Assembly: GCF_000735585.1 (NCBI RefSeq)
Contig: NZ_JNNO01000010.1
Coordinates: 32,764 to 96,763 of the forward strand
DNA from: Devosia sp. LC5
GTDB lineage: Bacteria; Pseudomonadota; Alphaproteobacteria; Rhizobiales; Devosiaceae
DNA: 64,000 nt
Reading direction: 5' to 3'
In this document: piece by piece, positions 34,793 through 43,666 of the stretch
Layout: each line of letters begins with the position of its first letter
Position numbering within the stretch: the stretch's first letter is position 1
The notes under the pieces: model-generated
Databases searched by the model: none
Told to the model about the DNA's origin: nothing
Seen by the model: the letters and a program-made list of their open reading frames with translations, nothing else
Program-made: the position numbers and the translations under genes

Positions 34793-34822
34793 GTGTCATT
34801 CCCGCGAAAGCGGGAATGACAC
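34793..34822. repeat. palindromic hairpin repeat
   Basis: Perfect 13-bp stem GTGTCATTCCCGC/GCGGGAATGACAC capped by a GAAA tetraloop, in the convergent gap between the MBL and DUF1499 genes. It belongs to the GTCATTCC-GGAATGAC class of dispersed hairpins; related units occur at 48632-48650 and 49103-49122. It may also serve as a bidirectional transcription barrier. Confidence 0.75.
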
Positions 34823-34855
34823 CGCGTATGGGGTGAGTGTGGGCAGGAAGCGCCC

Positions 34856-35671
34856 CTAATCCACCGGCACCACCGGTGGCGCCACCTCCGCCTCACCCTC
34901 CACCGGCTCCACCACCGGATTATCCCGCAGCAACACCGTCACCGCATCATCCAGCGCGATCAGAAATTCTTCGATCCGCTGGCCATTCGAGCCGAAATCA
35001 TGCAGCGCGTTGAGCGAGGCAGAGCGCATATCGACCCGTGAGCCCTCCGCCACGGGCGTCACCCGCAACACCGCCTCCTCACGCCAGCCCGGCAAGGTCA
35101 TGGCCTGCGCATTGATCCGGCCGGGGCCATCTGCCGTGGGTTCGCGCACCAGCCGCACGTCCCAGCCGCGATCGGCCACCAGGCGCTCGAGCATGGCAAA
35201 GGTCTGCTCGGGCAGCAGCGGATAGGTGCGCATCTGTGCATTGGGGAAAATCGCCACCTGTTGCGCCGGTGTCAGCAGCCTGGGCGCAGGCATGGCAGCG
35301 GTTCCCGGCTCGAACACCAGCGGCATCGCACCGCGCGTGGTGGTGGCCATGTCGGTCGCCGGCGGATAGCGCCAGGCGAGGCTCCCATACCAGCCAAACG
35401 GGGCCAGACACACGAGACTCAGCGCCAGCCCCGCCAGCGCCTTGCCCCAGCCCTGGTCGCCCGTATGCCACAGCCGGGCCAGCGCGATCAGCGAGATCAG
35501 CAGGGCGAACAGCGCCACCAGCCCCGCCAGCATCGCCGCCACCACAAACACATCGCTGGTGATGAACCGTTCGCGATGCAGCAGCACCGGGATCACCACC
35601 AGCGGCAGGGCCAGCGTGCCCAGGCGCCGCGCCCAGATAGCCCATCTCGATGTCCGGATCAGAATGCGCAA
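34856..35671 (-). CDS. DUF1499 domain-containing membrane protein
   Basis: A 271-aa protein. Residues 1-110 have three hydrophobic segments; residues ~150-250 are a soluble DUF1499 domain (QTFAMLERLVADRGWDV, EAVLRVTPVAEGSRVDMRSAS); the tail is acidic and proline-rich. A TTG start at 35671 is used because the next methionine is inside the second membrane segment; the ribosome binding site is weak. Function of DUF1499 is unknown. Confidence 0.82.
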   Translation of the reverse strand: MRILIRTSRWAIWARRLGTLALPLVVIPVLLHRERFITSDVFVVAAMLAGLVALFALLISLIALARLWHTGDQGWGKALAGLALSLVCLAPFGWYGSLAWRYPPATDMATTTRGAMPLVFEPGTAAMPAPRLLTPAQQVAIFPNAQMRTYPLLPEQTFAMLERLVADRGWDVRLVREPTADGPGRINAQAMTLPGWREEAVLRVTPVAEGSRVDMRSASLNALHDFGSNGQRIEEFLIALDDAVTVLLRDNPVVEPVEGEAEVAPPVVPVD

Positions 35672-35744
35672 CTTGCCGCCGTCAGTTCAGTTCGCTGCGC
35701 ATGGTAACGCCAAGGTCTTGCGGGAGTTTGAAGATCGGCCGCGG

Positions 35745-36464
35745 CTAGGCCGGCAGGGTCCTGGCGATCTGCTTCAGCGCGGCCTCGCCCTCGCCGCCAA
35801 AACAGTCGCTCATGATCATGTCTTCCAGCGGCAGCCGTGTGCCCCAGCCCGCCCGCTCGAGATCGGGTCTGCTGGCAAAGCTGTGTACTGGCCCGACGCA
35901 CAGATAGGCAATGGGCACGACATGTTCAGGCATGCCCAGTAGACGCTGCAGAGACGGCGTATCCACAATGCTCACCCAGCCCACGCCGATCCCTTCCGCC
36001 CGCGCCGCCAGCCAGAAATTCTGCACGGCGCAGACGGTGCTGTAGAGGTCCATTTGCGGGTTGTGCCAGCGGCCGAGCGGCGAGTTCCGGCTGCGGTGCC
36101 GGTCACAGGTCACGCAGATATTGACCGCGCTTTCACAGATGCCCTCGAGCTTCAGCTTGGCATAAAGCGCCCGCCGTTCATCTTCGATCTGGGGCAATTC
36201 CTCCTGGCGCGCCGCCAGGAACAGTTCGCGCATGGCCTGCCGTCGCACCATGTCGCGAATGATGATGAAGTTCCAGGGCTGCATATAGCCCACCGAGGGC
36301 GCGTGATGGGCAGCATTGAGCAGCCGCGCCAGCACGGCATCGTCCAATGGCGCTGTGCTGAACTGGCTGCGCACATCGCGGCGGCTGAAAATCGCCTGGT
36401 AGACGGCGTCCCGCGCCCGATCGTCGAATGCGTTATGGCCCGCCGGATTGTATGTTTCGCTCAT
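35745..36464 (-). CDS. bluB: 5,6-dimethylbenzimidazole synthase BluB
   Basis: FMN-dependent, oxygen-using nitroreductase-fold enzyme (239 aa) that breaks down FMNH2 to the lower ligand of cobalamin. The family marks are FSRRDVRSQF (about 26-35), NAAHHAPSVGYMQPWNF (about 50-66), the middle region SPLGRWHNPQM and VGWVSIVD. It lies 20 bases after pdxH, another FMN enzyme gene, and is probably co-transcribed. No cobalamin riboswitch was seen upstream. Confidence 0.93.
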   Translation of the reverse strand: MSETYNPAGHNAFDDRARDAVYQAIFSRRDVRSQFSTAPLDDAVLARLLNAAHHAPSVGYMQPWNFIIIRDMVRRQAMRELFLAARQEELPQIEDERRALYAKLKLEGICESAVNICVTCDRHRSRNSPLGRWHNPQMDLYSTVCAVQNFWLAARAEGIGVGWVSIVDTPSLQRLLGMPEHVVPIAYLCVGPVHSFASRPDLERAGWGTRLPLEDMIMSDCFGGEGEAALKQIARTLPA

Positions 36465-36484
36465 GGCACTTTCCGCCCGGCGGG

Positions 36485-37108
36485 TCAGGGATAAAGCCGC
36501 GTACTCACCCAGTGCGCGCCTTCGCGGTTAAACCGCACCCGGTCATGCAGGCGATGCTGCCCGTCTTTCCAGAATTCAAACGCCTGCGGCACCACCCGGA
36601 AGCCCGACCAATGCGCCGGTCGTGTCACCGGCCCCTCGCCCGCCAGGGCCGTCAGCGCATCCACGCGCGCGGCCAGTTCCGCCCGGCTGGCCAGCGGCCG
36701 CGACTGTTCGGACGCCGATGAGGCGATCTGGCTGCCCCTGGCGCGCGAGGCGAAATAGGCGTCGGCCTCTTCGGGCGCCACCACTTCCACATTGCCGCGA
36801 ATCCGCACCTGCCGGCGCAGCGATTTCCAATGGAACAGCAGCGCCGCCTTGCGGTGCGCCAGCAATTGGCGGCCCTTTTCGCTTTCGAAATTGGTAAAGA
36901 AGCAAAAGCCGCGCGAATCGCGGGCATTGAGCAATACCATGCGGGCATCGGGCATGCCCTCATCGTCCACTGTTGCCAAAGCCATGGCGTGAGGATCGTT
37001 CGGCTCGGCCTCCTGGGCCAAGGCGTACCATTCCTCGAACACGGCAAAAGGGTCGAGATCGGCCCGGTCGCCGTCGTCGAACAGGCGTTCTGTGAGGGTT
37101 TGCAACAT
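36485..37108 (-). CDS. pdxH: pyridoxamine 5'-phosphate oxidase
   Basis: FMN-dependent oxidase of 207 aa forming pyridoxal 5'-phosphate. Motifs include DPHAMALATVDDEGMPDARMVLL (about 39-61, split by the first FMN site), GFCFFTNFESEKGRQL and the C-terminal W-(S/G)-GFRV followed by FWKDGQHRLHDR. ATG 37108 is chosen; a TTG eight codons upstream is possible. Divergent from the DnaJ-like gene, an arrangement common in this order. Confidence 0.95.
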   Translation of the reverse strand: MLQTLTERLFDDGDRADLDPFAVFEEWYALAQEAEPNDPHAMALATVDDEGMPDARMVLLNARDSRGFCFFTNFESEKGRQLLAHRKAALLFHWKSLRRQVRIRGNVEVVAPEEADAYFASRARGSQIASSASEQSRPLASRAELAARVDALTALAGEGPVTRPAHWSGFRVVPQAFEFWKDGQHRLHDRVRFNREGAHWVSTRLYP

Positions 37109-37193
37109 GTCTATGCACCCAAAACTGGACAAGGCGGGGGGTGGTGGCCATATAGGACGGGAAACCTTGGCGAAGCAACGCCAGACTGATTGA

Positions 37194-38135
37194 ATGGACC
37201 AGATGCGCGATCCCTATACCGTGCTTGGGGTGCCACGTTCGGCGAGCGAGAAGGACATCAAGTCCGCCTATCGCAAACTCGCCAAGAAGTATCACCCCGA
37301 CCAAAATCCTGATGACGCTTCGGCGCACGGCAAATTTGCCGAGGCGACCAATGCCTATGACCTGTTGACCAATGCCGAAAAGCGCGCCCAGTTCGACCGG
37401 GGCGAGATCGATGCCGATGGCAATCCCAAATTTGCCGGCTTCAATCCGGGCGCCGCGCGCGGCGGCCGTTCCAGCCAGGGCGGGTTCTCGGCCGAGGACA
37501 TTCTCAAGGAATTCATGAGCGGCTTTGGTGGCCAGCCTCGTGGTGGCGCCGGTCGCGGCGCTGCCAGCGGCGCCCAATGGGATCCGTTTGCCGGGGCTGC
37601 CGCTGGCGGCGGCCGTGGTGCGGCCAAGGGCGAGGACGTTGTCGTCACCGCCGCCGTCTCACTCGAGGACGCCCACAAGGCCGCCTCGATCCCCGTGCGC
37701 ATGCCCTCGGGCAAGGTGCTCTCGGTCAAGCTTCCCGAAAAGGTCGAGGAAGGCCAGCAAATCCGCCTCAAGGGCCAGGGCAATCCCAACCCGTTCGGCG
37801 AACCGGGCGATGCGCTGGTTACCGTGCGCTTTGAAAAATCCAAGCAATTCCGCCGCGACGGCGCCGACCTGCGCACCGATGTCCCCATCACGCTCTACGA
37901 AGCCGTGCTGGGCACCAAGGTGCGCGTCCCCACGCTGGACGGCTCGGTCGAACTCACCCTGCCCCCCGGCGTCGACACCGGAAAATCCCTCCGCCTCAAA
38001 GGCAAGGGCCTGCATGGCGGCGGCGATCTCTATGTGAACCTCAAGGTCGTATTGCCCCCCGGCGGCGACGCGGATCTCGAAGCGCTGGCCAGATTCATGC
38101 GCGATCAGAAGCCGTATAAGGTGCGGGACAACTAG
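37194..38135 (+). CDS. DnaJ C-terminal domain co-chaperone, CbpA-like
   Basis: Class II J-protein of 313 aa: J domain at about 7-70 with the HPD motif (KKYHPDQNP), a Gly/Ala-rich linker (about 85-145), then the DnaJ C-terminal beta domains (about 150-305; VRMPSGKVLSVKLPEKVEEG, VPTLDGSVELTLPPGVDTG). No zinc-finger cysteines. It delivers clients to DnaK. ATG 37194 has no strong ribosome binding site; ATG 37203 is also possible. Confidence 0.93.
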   Translation: MDQMRDPYTVLGVPRSASEKDIKSAYRKLAKKYHPDQNPDDASAHGKFAEATNAYDLLTNAEKRAQFDRGEIDADGNPKFAGFNPGAARGGRSSQGGFSAEDILKEFMSGFGGQPRGGAGRGAASGAQWDPFAGAAAGGGRGAAKGEDVVVTAAVSLEDAHKAASIPVRMPSGKVLSVKLPEKVEEGQQIRLKGQGNPNPFGEPGDALVTVRFEKSKQFRRDGADLRTDVPITLYEAVLGTKVRVPTLDGSVELTLPPGVDTGKSLRLKGKGLHGGGDLYVNLKVVLPPGGDADLEALARFMRDQKPYKVRDN

Positions 38136-38154
38136 CCCAACCACAGAGCCCCCT

Positions 38155-38177
38155 CCCTCTCCCCTTGTGGGAGAGGG
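38155..38177. terminator. hairpin between convergent genes
   Basis: Perfect 9-bp stem CCCTCTCCC/GGGAGAGGG, loop CTTGT, in the 50-base gap between the DnaJ-like gene and the convergent tsaC gene. The core matches the repeat found at 11221-11339. Confidence 0.6.
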
Positions 38178-38185
38178 AAACACCC

Positions 38186-39139
38186 CTACCCCCGCGGCGC
38201 CGCTGCCCGCTGCAACCGATCATTAATCGCCTCGCCCAGCCCCTCATCGGGAATCGGCGCCACAGCGATCACCCCTCGCCCCTCTGCATCCAGCTCATGC
38301 AGCATGGCGAACAGGTTCCGCGCCGCTTCCTTCAAATCCCCCGCTGGCGACAAGTTCCGCACCGGCCCGTCAAACGCCGCCGCCGAGCCAAACGCCAGAT
38401 AGGCCTCCCCCTCGCGCGGCTCGGTATCCAGCCGCATCAGCGCCTCGGGCGCATAATGGCTGAGCAGCATGCCGGGCGCGGCCACCACAGCATCCTTTTC
38501 CGCCAGCTCCACGACCGTGCCCAGCACCAATTCGATATCGCCACGCGCCATGGCGCCGGATCGCAGCTGGATCAGCCGATCGCCATCGACCCGGATAATG
38601 GTCGATTCCACCCCCGCCCGGCATGGCCCGCCATCCAGCACCGGCACCCGCCCGCCAAAGCCGAGCCGCACCTGATAGGCCGTGGTCGGCGACAGCCGCC
38701 CCGACGGATTGGCCGACGGCGCCGCCAGCGGCCGCCCCACAGCTGCCAGCAGCTCCAGCGCCACCGGATGATCGGGAATACGGATCGCCACACTATCGAG
38801 CCCTGCCGTCGCCACATCGGCCAGCCCATTGCCCGGCCGCGCCGGTAGCACCAGCGTCAGCGGCCCCGGCCAGAGCGCGGCAATCTTGTGCGCCACCGGC
38901 GAAAATACCGCCAGCGTTTCGGCCATGGCCAGATCCGCACAATGAATAATCAGCGGATTGAAGCGCGGCCTGCCCTTGGTTTCGTAGATGGAGAGCACCG
39001 CATCGGGGTCCGTCGCGTCCGCCCCCAGGCCATAAACGGTCTCGGTGGGAAACGCGCACAGCTTGCCTGCACGGAGCAGCGCTGCTGCTTCATCCACTGT
39101 TTTCGGTTCAGGAAAGCTCAATTCACCAGTCTTCGTCAT
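38186..39139 (-). CDS. L-threonylcarbamoyladenylate synthase (Sua5 type)
   Basis: First enzyme of tRNA t6A37 synthesis, 317 aa. The YrdC domain spans about 15-200 (KLCAFPTETVYGLGADATD, KGRPRFNPLIIH, SVAIRIPDHPV, APSANPSGRLSPT). It is followed by a linker and a C-terminal Sua5 domain (about 215-317, PGMLLSHYAPEA), so it is the long Sua5 form and not the short TsaC. ATG 39139 is chosen over a longer open frame to 39340 that would run through the neighbouring gene's start region. Confidence 0.94.
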   Translation of the reverse strand: MTKTGELSFPEPKTVDEAAALLRAGKLCAFPTETVYGLGADATDPDAVLSIYETKGRPRFNPLIIHCADLAMAETLAVFSPVAHKIAALWPGPLTLVLPARPGNGLADVATAGLDSVAIRIPDHPVALELLAAVGRPLAAPSANPSGRLSPTTAYQVRLGFGGRVPVLDGGPCRAGVESTIIRVDGDRLIQLRSGAMARGDIELVLGTVVELAEKDAVVAAPGMLLSHYAPEALMRLDTEPREGEAYLAFGSAAAFDGPVRNLSPAGDLKEAARNLFAMLHELDAEGRGVIAVAPIPDEGLGEAINDRLQRAAAPRG

Positions 39140-39203
39140 GGCCGTTGTTTGACAATGACGCCCCGCCACGTCAAGACGAAGTGCAGGGAAACCGGAGCCC
39201 CGA

Positions 39204-40151
39204 GTGACCACGCTTCTCGTCAGCCAACCAGATTTTGCCGACCACGTCACCCCGCCAGGCCATGCCGAGCGCGCCGACCGCATTGTCGCGGTCGAGGAAG
39301 CGCTGGCCCGTTCCCGCTTCGACGCCCTGGTGCGCCGCAATGCGCCGACCGGCGATCTGATGCTGGCCGAACTGGTGCACGATGCCCGCTATCTCCCCCA
39401 ATTGCGCGCCGCCCGCCCCGCCGAAGGGATCGGCCAATTGGACCCCGACACCTTCATTTCCGCCCGCTCGCTCGATGCGGTCGCCACCGGCATTGGCGGG
39501 GCCCTCATGGCGCTCGATGCTGTGCTGCTGGGTCAGGCCGACAATGCCTTCTGCGCCATCCGCCCGCCCGGCCACCATGCCGAGATCGACCGGCCCATGG
39601 GCTTTTGCCTGGTCAACACCGTCGCCATCACCGCCCGCGAGGCCCAGCGCAAATATGGCGCCGAGCGCGTCGCCATCGTCGATTTCGACGTGCATCACGG
39701 CAATGGCACGCAGGATATTTTCAAGGCTGATCCCACGGTCTTCTACGCCTCCAGCCACCAGATGCCGCTCTATCCCGGCACCGGCCACCCCCGCGAAACC
39801 GGCGTGGGCAATATCGTCAACGTGGCGCTTGACGCCAATTCGGATGGCGCCGCCATGCGCGACGCCTATCTCACCCGCATTATTCCCGCCCTGATCGATT
39901 TTTCGCCCGACCTGCTGCTGCTTTCGGCAGGCTTTGACTCCCATCGCCTCGATCCGCTGGCCCAGCTCAATTGGGAATCCCCGGACTTCAGCTGGCTCAC
40001 CGGAAAATTGATGGATGTGGCCGAGCGCTGCTGCGGCAACCGCATTGTGTCGCTGCTCGAAGGTGGCTATGACCTCAAGGGGCTGGCGGGCGGTGCCTCG
40101 CATCACGTTGCCATGCTGATGGACGGCGCCGTAGGCCGCCTCGAAGACTAG
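39204..40151 (+). CDS. histone deacetylase family protein (class II-like)
   Basis: Zinc-dependent deacetylase-fold hydrolase, 315 aa. Catalytic pair H124-H125 (RPPGHHAE), zinc ligands D162 and H164 ([11 protein letters not shown]) and a third Asp in SAGFDSH, final Tyr in EGGYDL. Bacterial members act on acetylpolyamines or other acetylated amines. GTG start at 39204 follows GGAG. Divergent from the Sua5 gene; often upstream of xseB in this order. Confidence 0.93.
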   Translation: MTTLLVSQPDFADHVTPPGHAERADRIVAVEEALARSRFDALVRRNAPTGDLMLAELVHDARYLPQLRAARPAEGIGQLDPDTFISARSLDAVATGIGGALMALDAVLLGQADNAFCAIRPPGHHAEIDRPMGFCLVNTVAITAREAQRKYGAERVAIVDFDVHHGNGTQDIFKADPTVFYASSHQMPLYPGTGHPRETGVGNIVNVALDANSDGAAMRDAYLTRIIPALIDFSPDLLLLSAGFDSHRLDPLAQLNWESPDFSWLTGKLMDVAERCCGNRIVSLLEGGYDLKGLAGGASHHVAMLMDGAVGRLED

Positions 40152-40293
40152 ATTGTGCGGACAATTCGGTCAGGGAGAGGCGAAAATGGTGGTTTTCGAG
40201 AACCGGAGCGCAACGTACTTTTGGGTACGTGAGCACCGGAAGCGGAGGAAACCGCCATTTACAGCCCTCCATCACCGAATTGTCCGCACAATC
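40151..40293 (+). repeat. 143-bp nested palindromic element before xseB
   Basis: Outer arms 40151-40170 and 40274-40293 are a perfect 20-bp inverted repeat. Inside, 40184-40195 pairs with 40249-40260 (AAATGGTGGTTT/AAACCGCCATTT, one G-T), and ACGTAC/GTACGT (40213-40218, 40225-40230) closes a TTTTGG loop. It begins in the HDAC stop codon and ends 2 bases before the AAGGAG of xseB. As RNA it would be a long structured spacer; as DNA it could be a small non-autonomous insertion element. I know no named family for it. Confidence 0.85.
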
Positions 40294-40306
40294 TAAGGAG
40301 CCCCGC

Positions 40307-40555
40307 ATGGCCGAAGCTACCAATGACGATGTGAAAACGCTGAGCTTTGAGGCCGCTTTGGCCCAGCTCGAGGAAATCGTTGGCAAGCTCGAGTCGGGCC
40401 GCGCGCCGCTGGCCGAATCCATCGCCATTTATGAGCGCGGCGAGGCCCTCAAGGCCCATTGCGAAACCCTGCTGCGCACCGCCGAAGCCCGTATCGAAAA
40501 GATCACCCTGTCCCGCGACGGCCGCCCCACCGGCACCGAGCCGCTGGACGCCTAG
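40307..40555 (+). CDS. xseB: exodeoxyribonuclease VII small subunit
   Basis: An 82-aa helical hairpin subunit of ExoVII, which degrades single-stranded DNA. Typical sequence: [18 protein letters not shown] (about 13-30), then [19 protein letters not shown] and [17 protein letters not shown] lies at the right distance before ATG 40307. The frame upstream into the palindrome is rejected. The large subunit xseA is not in the window. Confidence 0.94.
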   Translation: MAEATNDDVKTLSFEAALAQLEEIVGKLESGRAPLAESIAIYERGEALKAHCETLLRTAEARIEKITLSRDGRPTGTEPLDA

Positions 40556-40563
40556 CGCCCGCC

Positions 40564-41163
40564 ATGACCAACAAGTCCCTCCGCAATTTTCGCATCGTGC
40601 TGTGGAGCCTGGTCGCAATCGTGGCCTTGGGCGCCACCGCGCTTTACGTCTTCCGCCCACCCGCAAGGCCGGCGCCACTCAATTTCGCCACCCAACAATT
40701 CGCCCTCGCCTCGACCGCCGGCGGCACGTTCACCCAGGATGATCTCAAGGGTAAACCAAGCCTGATCTTCTTCGGCTATACCTTCTGCCCCGATGTGTGC
40801 CCCACCACGCTGGCCGAAACCACCGCCTGGCGCACCCAGCTCGGCCTGACGCCGGATCAACTCCGCATCATCTTCGTCACCGTCGATCCCGAACGCGACA
40901 CGCTCGACGCGGTCAAAGGCTATGTCGAAGGCTTTGATCCCTCGATCATCGGCCTGGTTGGCGATGCGGCGCAGACCGAAGCGATCAAGGCCGCTTTCGG
41001 CGTCTTCTCGGAGAAGGCCGAGGCTACGGACGATTACTACCTGGTCAATCACACCGCCCTGACCTTCCTGATCGACGCCGAAGGCGAGTTCGATGGCACC
41101 ATTGCCTATGAAGAAGCGGGCGGCACCGCGCTCGCCAAGGTCGAGCGGCTGGTCAAGCAATGA
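40564..41163 (+). CDS. SCO1/SenC family copper chaperone
   Basis: Membrane-anchored thioredoxin-fold protein, 199 aa, for copper-site assembly in cytochrome oxidase. N-terminal membrane segment (about 11-30), then copper ligands C75 and C79 in FCPDVCP and the distal His in VNHTALTFLID. It starts 8 bases after xseB and overlaps tlyA by 4 bases. The xseB-dxs-tlyA order common in relatives is here xseB-SCO-tlyA. Confidence 0.92.
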   Translation: MTNKSLRNFRIVLWSLVAIVALGATALYVFRPPARPAPLNFATQQFALASTAGGTFTQDDLKGKPSLIFFGYTFCPDVCPTTLAETTAWRTQLGLTPDQLRIIFVTVDPERDTLDAVKGYVEGFDPSIIGLVGDAAQTEAIKAAFGVFSEKAEATDDYYLVNHTALTFLIDAEGEFDGTIAYEEAGGTALAKVERLVKQ

Positions 41164-41897
41164 GCGAGCGTATCCGGCTCGATCTGGCGCTCGAACAACG
41201 AAGCCTCGTGCCCAGCCGTGCAAGGGCGCGCGACGCCATCCTGCGCGGCACGGTGACCGTCAATGGCGTCACCGCCGTCAAGCAGAACCAGATGGTCGGC
41301 CGCGACGACAAGCTCGCCCTCAGCGATCCCGCCGCCAATTACGTGTCCCGCGCGGCCCTCAAGCTGGTGGCCGGGCTCGAAGCCGGCGGCATCGACGCCA
41401 CAGGTAAAACCTGCATCGATGTCGGCTCATCCACCGGCGGCTTCACCCAGGTCCTGATGGAACGCGGCGCCCGCCGCATCTATGCCGTCGATGTCGGCCA
41501 CGCCCAATTGCATGAGCGCCTGAAGGGCAGCGACCGCGTGGTCAGCATGGAAGGCGTCAATGCCCGCGATCTGACCGCCGAGATGATCCCCGAGCCCATT
41601 GACCTCTTGGTCTCCGATGTCAGCTTCGTCTCGGTCATCAAAGTGCTCGAAGCCCCGCTTGCGCTCTGCACCCCGCATGCCGACGCGGTGATCCTCTTCA
41701 AACCGCAATTCGAAGTCGGCCGCCGCAATGTCGGCAAGGGCGGCATCGTCACCAGCGAAGAGGCCATCCAGGCCGCTTTGACCGATGTCATTGCCTTCAT
41801 GCAGGCCCAGGGCTTCCAGCACCGGAACTCGGTGACATCACCGATTGCCGGCGGCGATGGCAATGTGGAGACGGTGCTGGTGTTCGGACGAAGCTAG
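41160..41897 (+). CDS. TlyA-family rRNA 2'-O-methyltransferase / haemolysin
   Basis: A 245-aa protein with an N-terminal S4 RNA-binding domain (about 5-65) and a C-terminal FtsJ-like methyltransferase domain. The SAM loop is CIDVGSSTGGFTQ (about 82-94); further marks are YAVDVGHAQLH and the catalytic-region DVSFVSV and LFKPQFEVG. TlyA methylates 16S and 23S rRNA cytidines in other bacteria. Start ATGA overlaps the SCO gene stop. Confidence 0.93.
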   Translation: MSERIRLDLALEQRSLVPSRARARDAILRGTVTVNGVTAVKQNQMVGRDDKLALSDPAANYVSRAALKLVAGLEAGGIDATGKTCIDVGSSTGGFTQVLMERGARRIYAVDVGHAQLHERLKGSDRVVSMEGVNARDLTAEMIPEPIDLLVSDVSFVSVIKVLEAPLALCTPHADAVILFKPQFEVGRRNVGKGGIVTSEEAIQAALTDVIAFMQAQGFQHRNSVTSPIAGGDGNVETVLVFGRS

Positions 41898-41917
41898 CTA
41901 CTGAACAATGAGCTGAG

Positions 41918-42245
41918 CCCAACCCTCGCCCCTTAAGGGAGAGGGACGGCATTTCTGCGTTCAGCAAAAATGACAGGGTGAGGGGCTTCGATCCGTCCCG
42001 TAGGGCAAATCGCTCCAGTGGAGCGATTTGAGGTGAGAAGGCCATGAGAGCTATGCTCGAATGGCGCAAGCCATCCCATGCTTGGATGCATCTAAGCATG
42101 GCAACCGCATGCCGGGGCTCACCTCGCCCCTCAGGGGAGAGGTCGGCGGCGAAGCCGGCGGGTGAGGGGTGCGATGCTGCAACAGCTCAAATGTCCAGGC
42201 ATCGCACCCCTCACCCTAACCCTCTCCCCTGAGGGGCGAGGGGAC
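41918..42245. repeat. composite of intergenic repeat modules, no gene
   Basis: Fills nearly all of the 404-bp gap before aroC. Modules in order: a CTCGCCCCTTAAGGG hairpin, a TTCAGCAAAAATGACAGGGTGAGG module (about 41961-41985), an ~80-base module (41986-42065, with CAAATCGCTC/GAGCGATTTG), then a large nested palindrome. The palindrome's outer arms are 42122-42142/42221-42241 (21 bp, perfect) and its inner arms 42160-42177/42199-42216 (18 bp, perfect). The first two modules recur in opposite order at 48718-48836. Confidence 0.8.
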
Positions 42246-42301
42246 GATAGAGACCTGAATTTCTCTATACGATTGAGCTGCCTCAAGGGGGAAGCACACC
42301 C

Positions 42302-43417
42302 TCAGTTCCGCTCAAACCCCACCGCACCCTCGCGCCCAGTCTGCCCTCTGTGCCGCAGATAATGATCCGCCAGCACCAGCGCCATCATCGCCTCGCCCAC
42401 CGGCACCGCACGAATACCCACACAAGGGTCATGCCGCCCCTTGGTGACAATATCGGTATCCTCATTCATCGTCGTCACCGTCTGCCGCGGCGTGATGATT
42501 GACGATGTCGGTTTCACCGCGAAGCGGCACACAATCGGGTCCCCATTGGAAATCCCGCCCAGAATGCCGCCGGCGTGGTTGGACAGGAAATAGGGCCGGT
42601 TTTCTCCGCTGCGCATCTGGTCGGCATTCTCGATGCCGGTCAGGCTTGCCGCCTCGAACCCAGCGCCAATTTCCACCGCCTTGACCGCATTGATGCTCAT
42701 CATGGCCGACGCGAGATCCGCGCTCAGCTTGCCATAGATCGGCGCGCCCCAGCCCGCCGGCACATTCTCGGCCACCACCTCGATCACCGCCCCCACCGAA
42801 TTGCCTTCCTTGCGGATACCATCGAGATAATCGGCCCACATTTCTGCCGCCTGGGCATCGGCGCAGAAGAACGGGTTCTGGTCGACCTGGTCCCAATCGA
42901 AATTGTTGTAATCAATCTTGTGCGGCCCGATCTGCACCAGGCTCGCGCGAATGGAAATCCCCGCCAGCACCTGCCGCGCCACCGCCCCTGCCGCCACCCG
43001 CGCCGCCGTCTCGCGCGCCGAAGTGCGCCCACCGCCGCGATAGTCGCGGATGCCGTATTTCTGGTCATAGGTGTAGTCGGCATGGCCGGGCCGATATTTG
43101 TCGCGAATCTCGGCATAGTCCTTGGAGCGCTGATCGGTATTTTCGATCATCAGCGAAATCGGCGTGCCCGTCGTGCGCGCTCCATCGGTGCGCTCGTCCT
43201 CGAACACGCCGGAGAGGATTTTCACCTCGTCGGCCTCACGGCGCTGCGTGGTGAATTTGGACTGCCCCGGCTTGCGCCGGTCCAGATCGCGCTGGATCAT
43301 TTCGGGCGTCAGCGCGATGCCCGGGGGGCACCCATCCACCACAACGCCAAGCGCCGGCCCATGGCTTTCGCCCCAGGTGGTGAAACGGAAAAGATGTCCG
43401 AACGTATTGAAAGACAT
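42302..43417 (-). CDS. aroC: chorismate synthase
   Basis: Last enzyme of the shikimate trunk, FMN-dependent, 371 aa. Signatures: [12 protein letters not shown] (about 13-24), [16 protein letters not shown] (about 46-61), [20 protein letters not shown] and the C-terminal [17 protein letters not shown] (within about 329-345). Start ATG 43417. No other shikimate gene is adjacent. Confidence 0.97.
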   Translation of the reverse strand: MSFNTFGHLFRFTTWGESHGPALGVVVDGCPPGIALTPEMIQRDLDRRKPGQSKFTTQRREADEVKILSGVFEDERTDGARTTGTPISLMIENTDQRSKDYAEIRDKYRPGHADYTYDQKYGIRDYRGGGRTSARETAARVAAGAVARQVLAGISIRASLVQIGPHKIDYNNFDWDQVDQNPFFCADAQAAEMWADYLDGIRKEGNSVGAVIEVVAENVPAGWGAPIYGKLSADLASAMMSINAVKAVEIGAGFEAASLTGIENADQMRSGENRPYFLSNHAGGILGGISNGDPIVCRFAVKPTSSIITPRQTVTTMNEDTDIVTKGRHDPCVGIRAVPVGEAMMALVLADHYLRHRGQTGREGAVGFERN

Positions 43418-43556
43418 GGCGCGGCCCCGTGGTTGAGGGCTTTCTAGGCAGGCGGGGCGGTCAGGTCAATCGAAGGGTCCCGATAGATCGTACTTACCCA
43501 GCTGGTCCAACGCCCATTTTGATGGGTTTGAACCGTCAACACCCCACCCACCGCAT

Positions 43557-43633
43557 CTCCCTCGGGCTCGACCCGAGGGCCGTTCGCCGCTTGCGCCGAG
43601 TTGAGAGAGGCCCTCGGGTCAAGCCCGAGGGAG
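43557..43633. repeat. inverted pair of palindromic repeats
   Basis: Arms 43557-43581 and 43609-43633 are 25-base inverted copies with one mismatch; each arm is itself a hairpin (CTCGGG..CCCGAG). The same pair occurs at 48966-48990/49018-49042. Located between two minus-strand genes, downstream of the aroC promoter region. Confidence 0.8.
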
Positions 43634-43666
43634 GCGCGTTGGTTGCGGCGACATAGAGGACAAGTC

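Noticed and set aside
43433..43536. Extra small gene between aroC and the phosphatase
   Set aside because: Only short frames without motifs or ribosome binding site; the rest of the gap is palindromic repeat.
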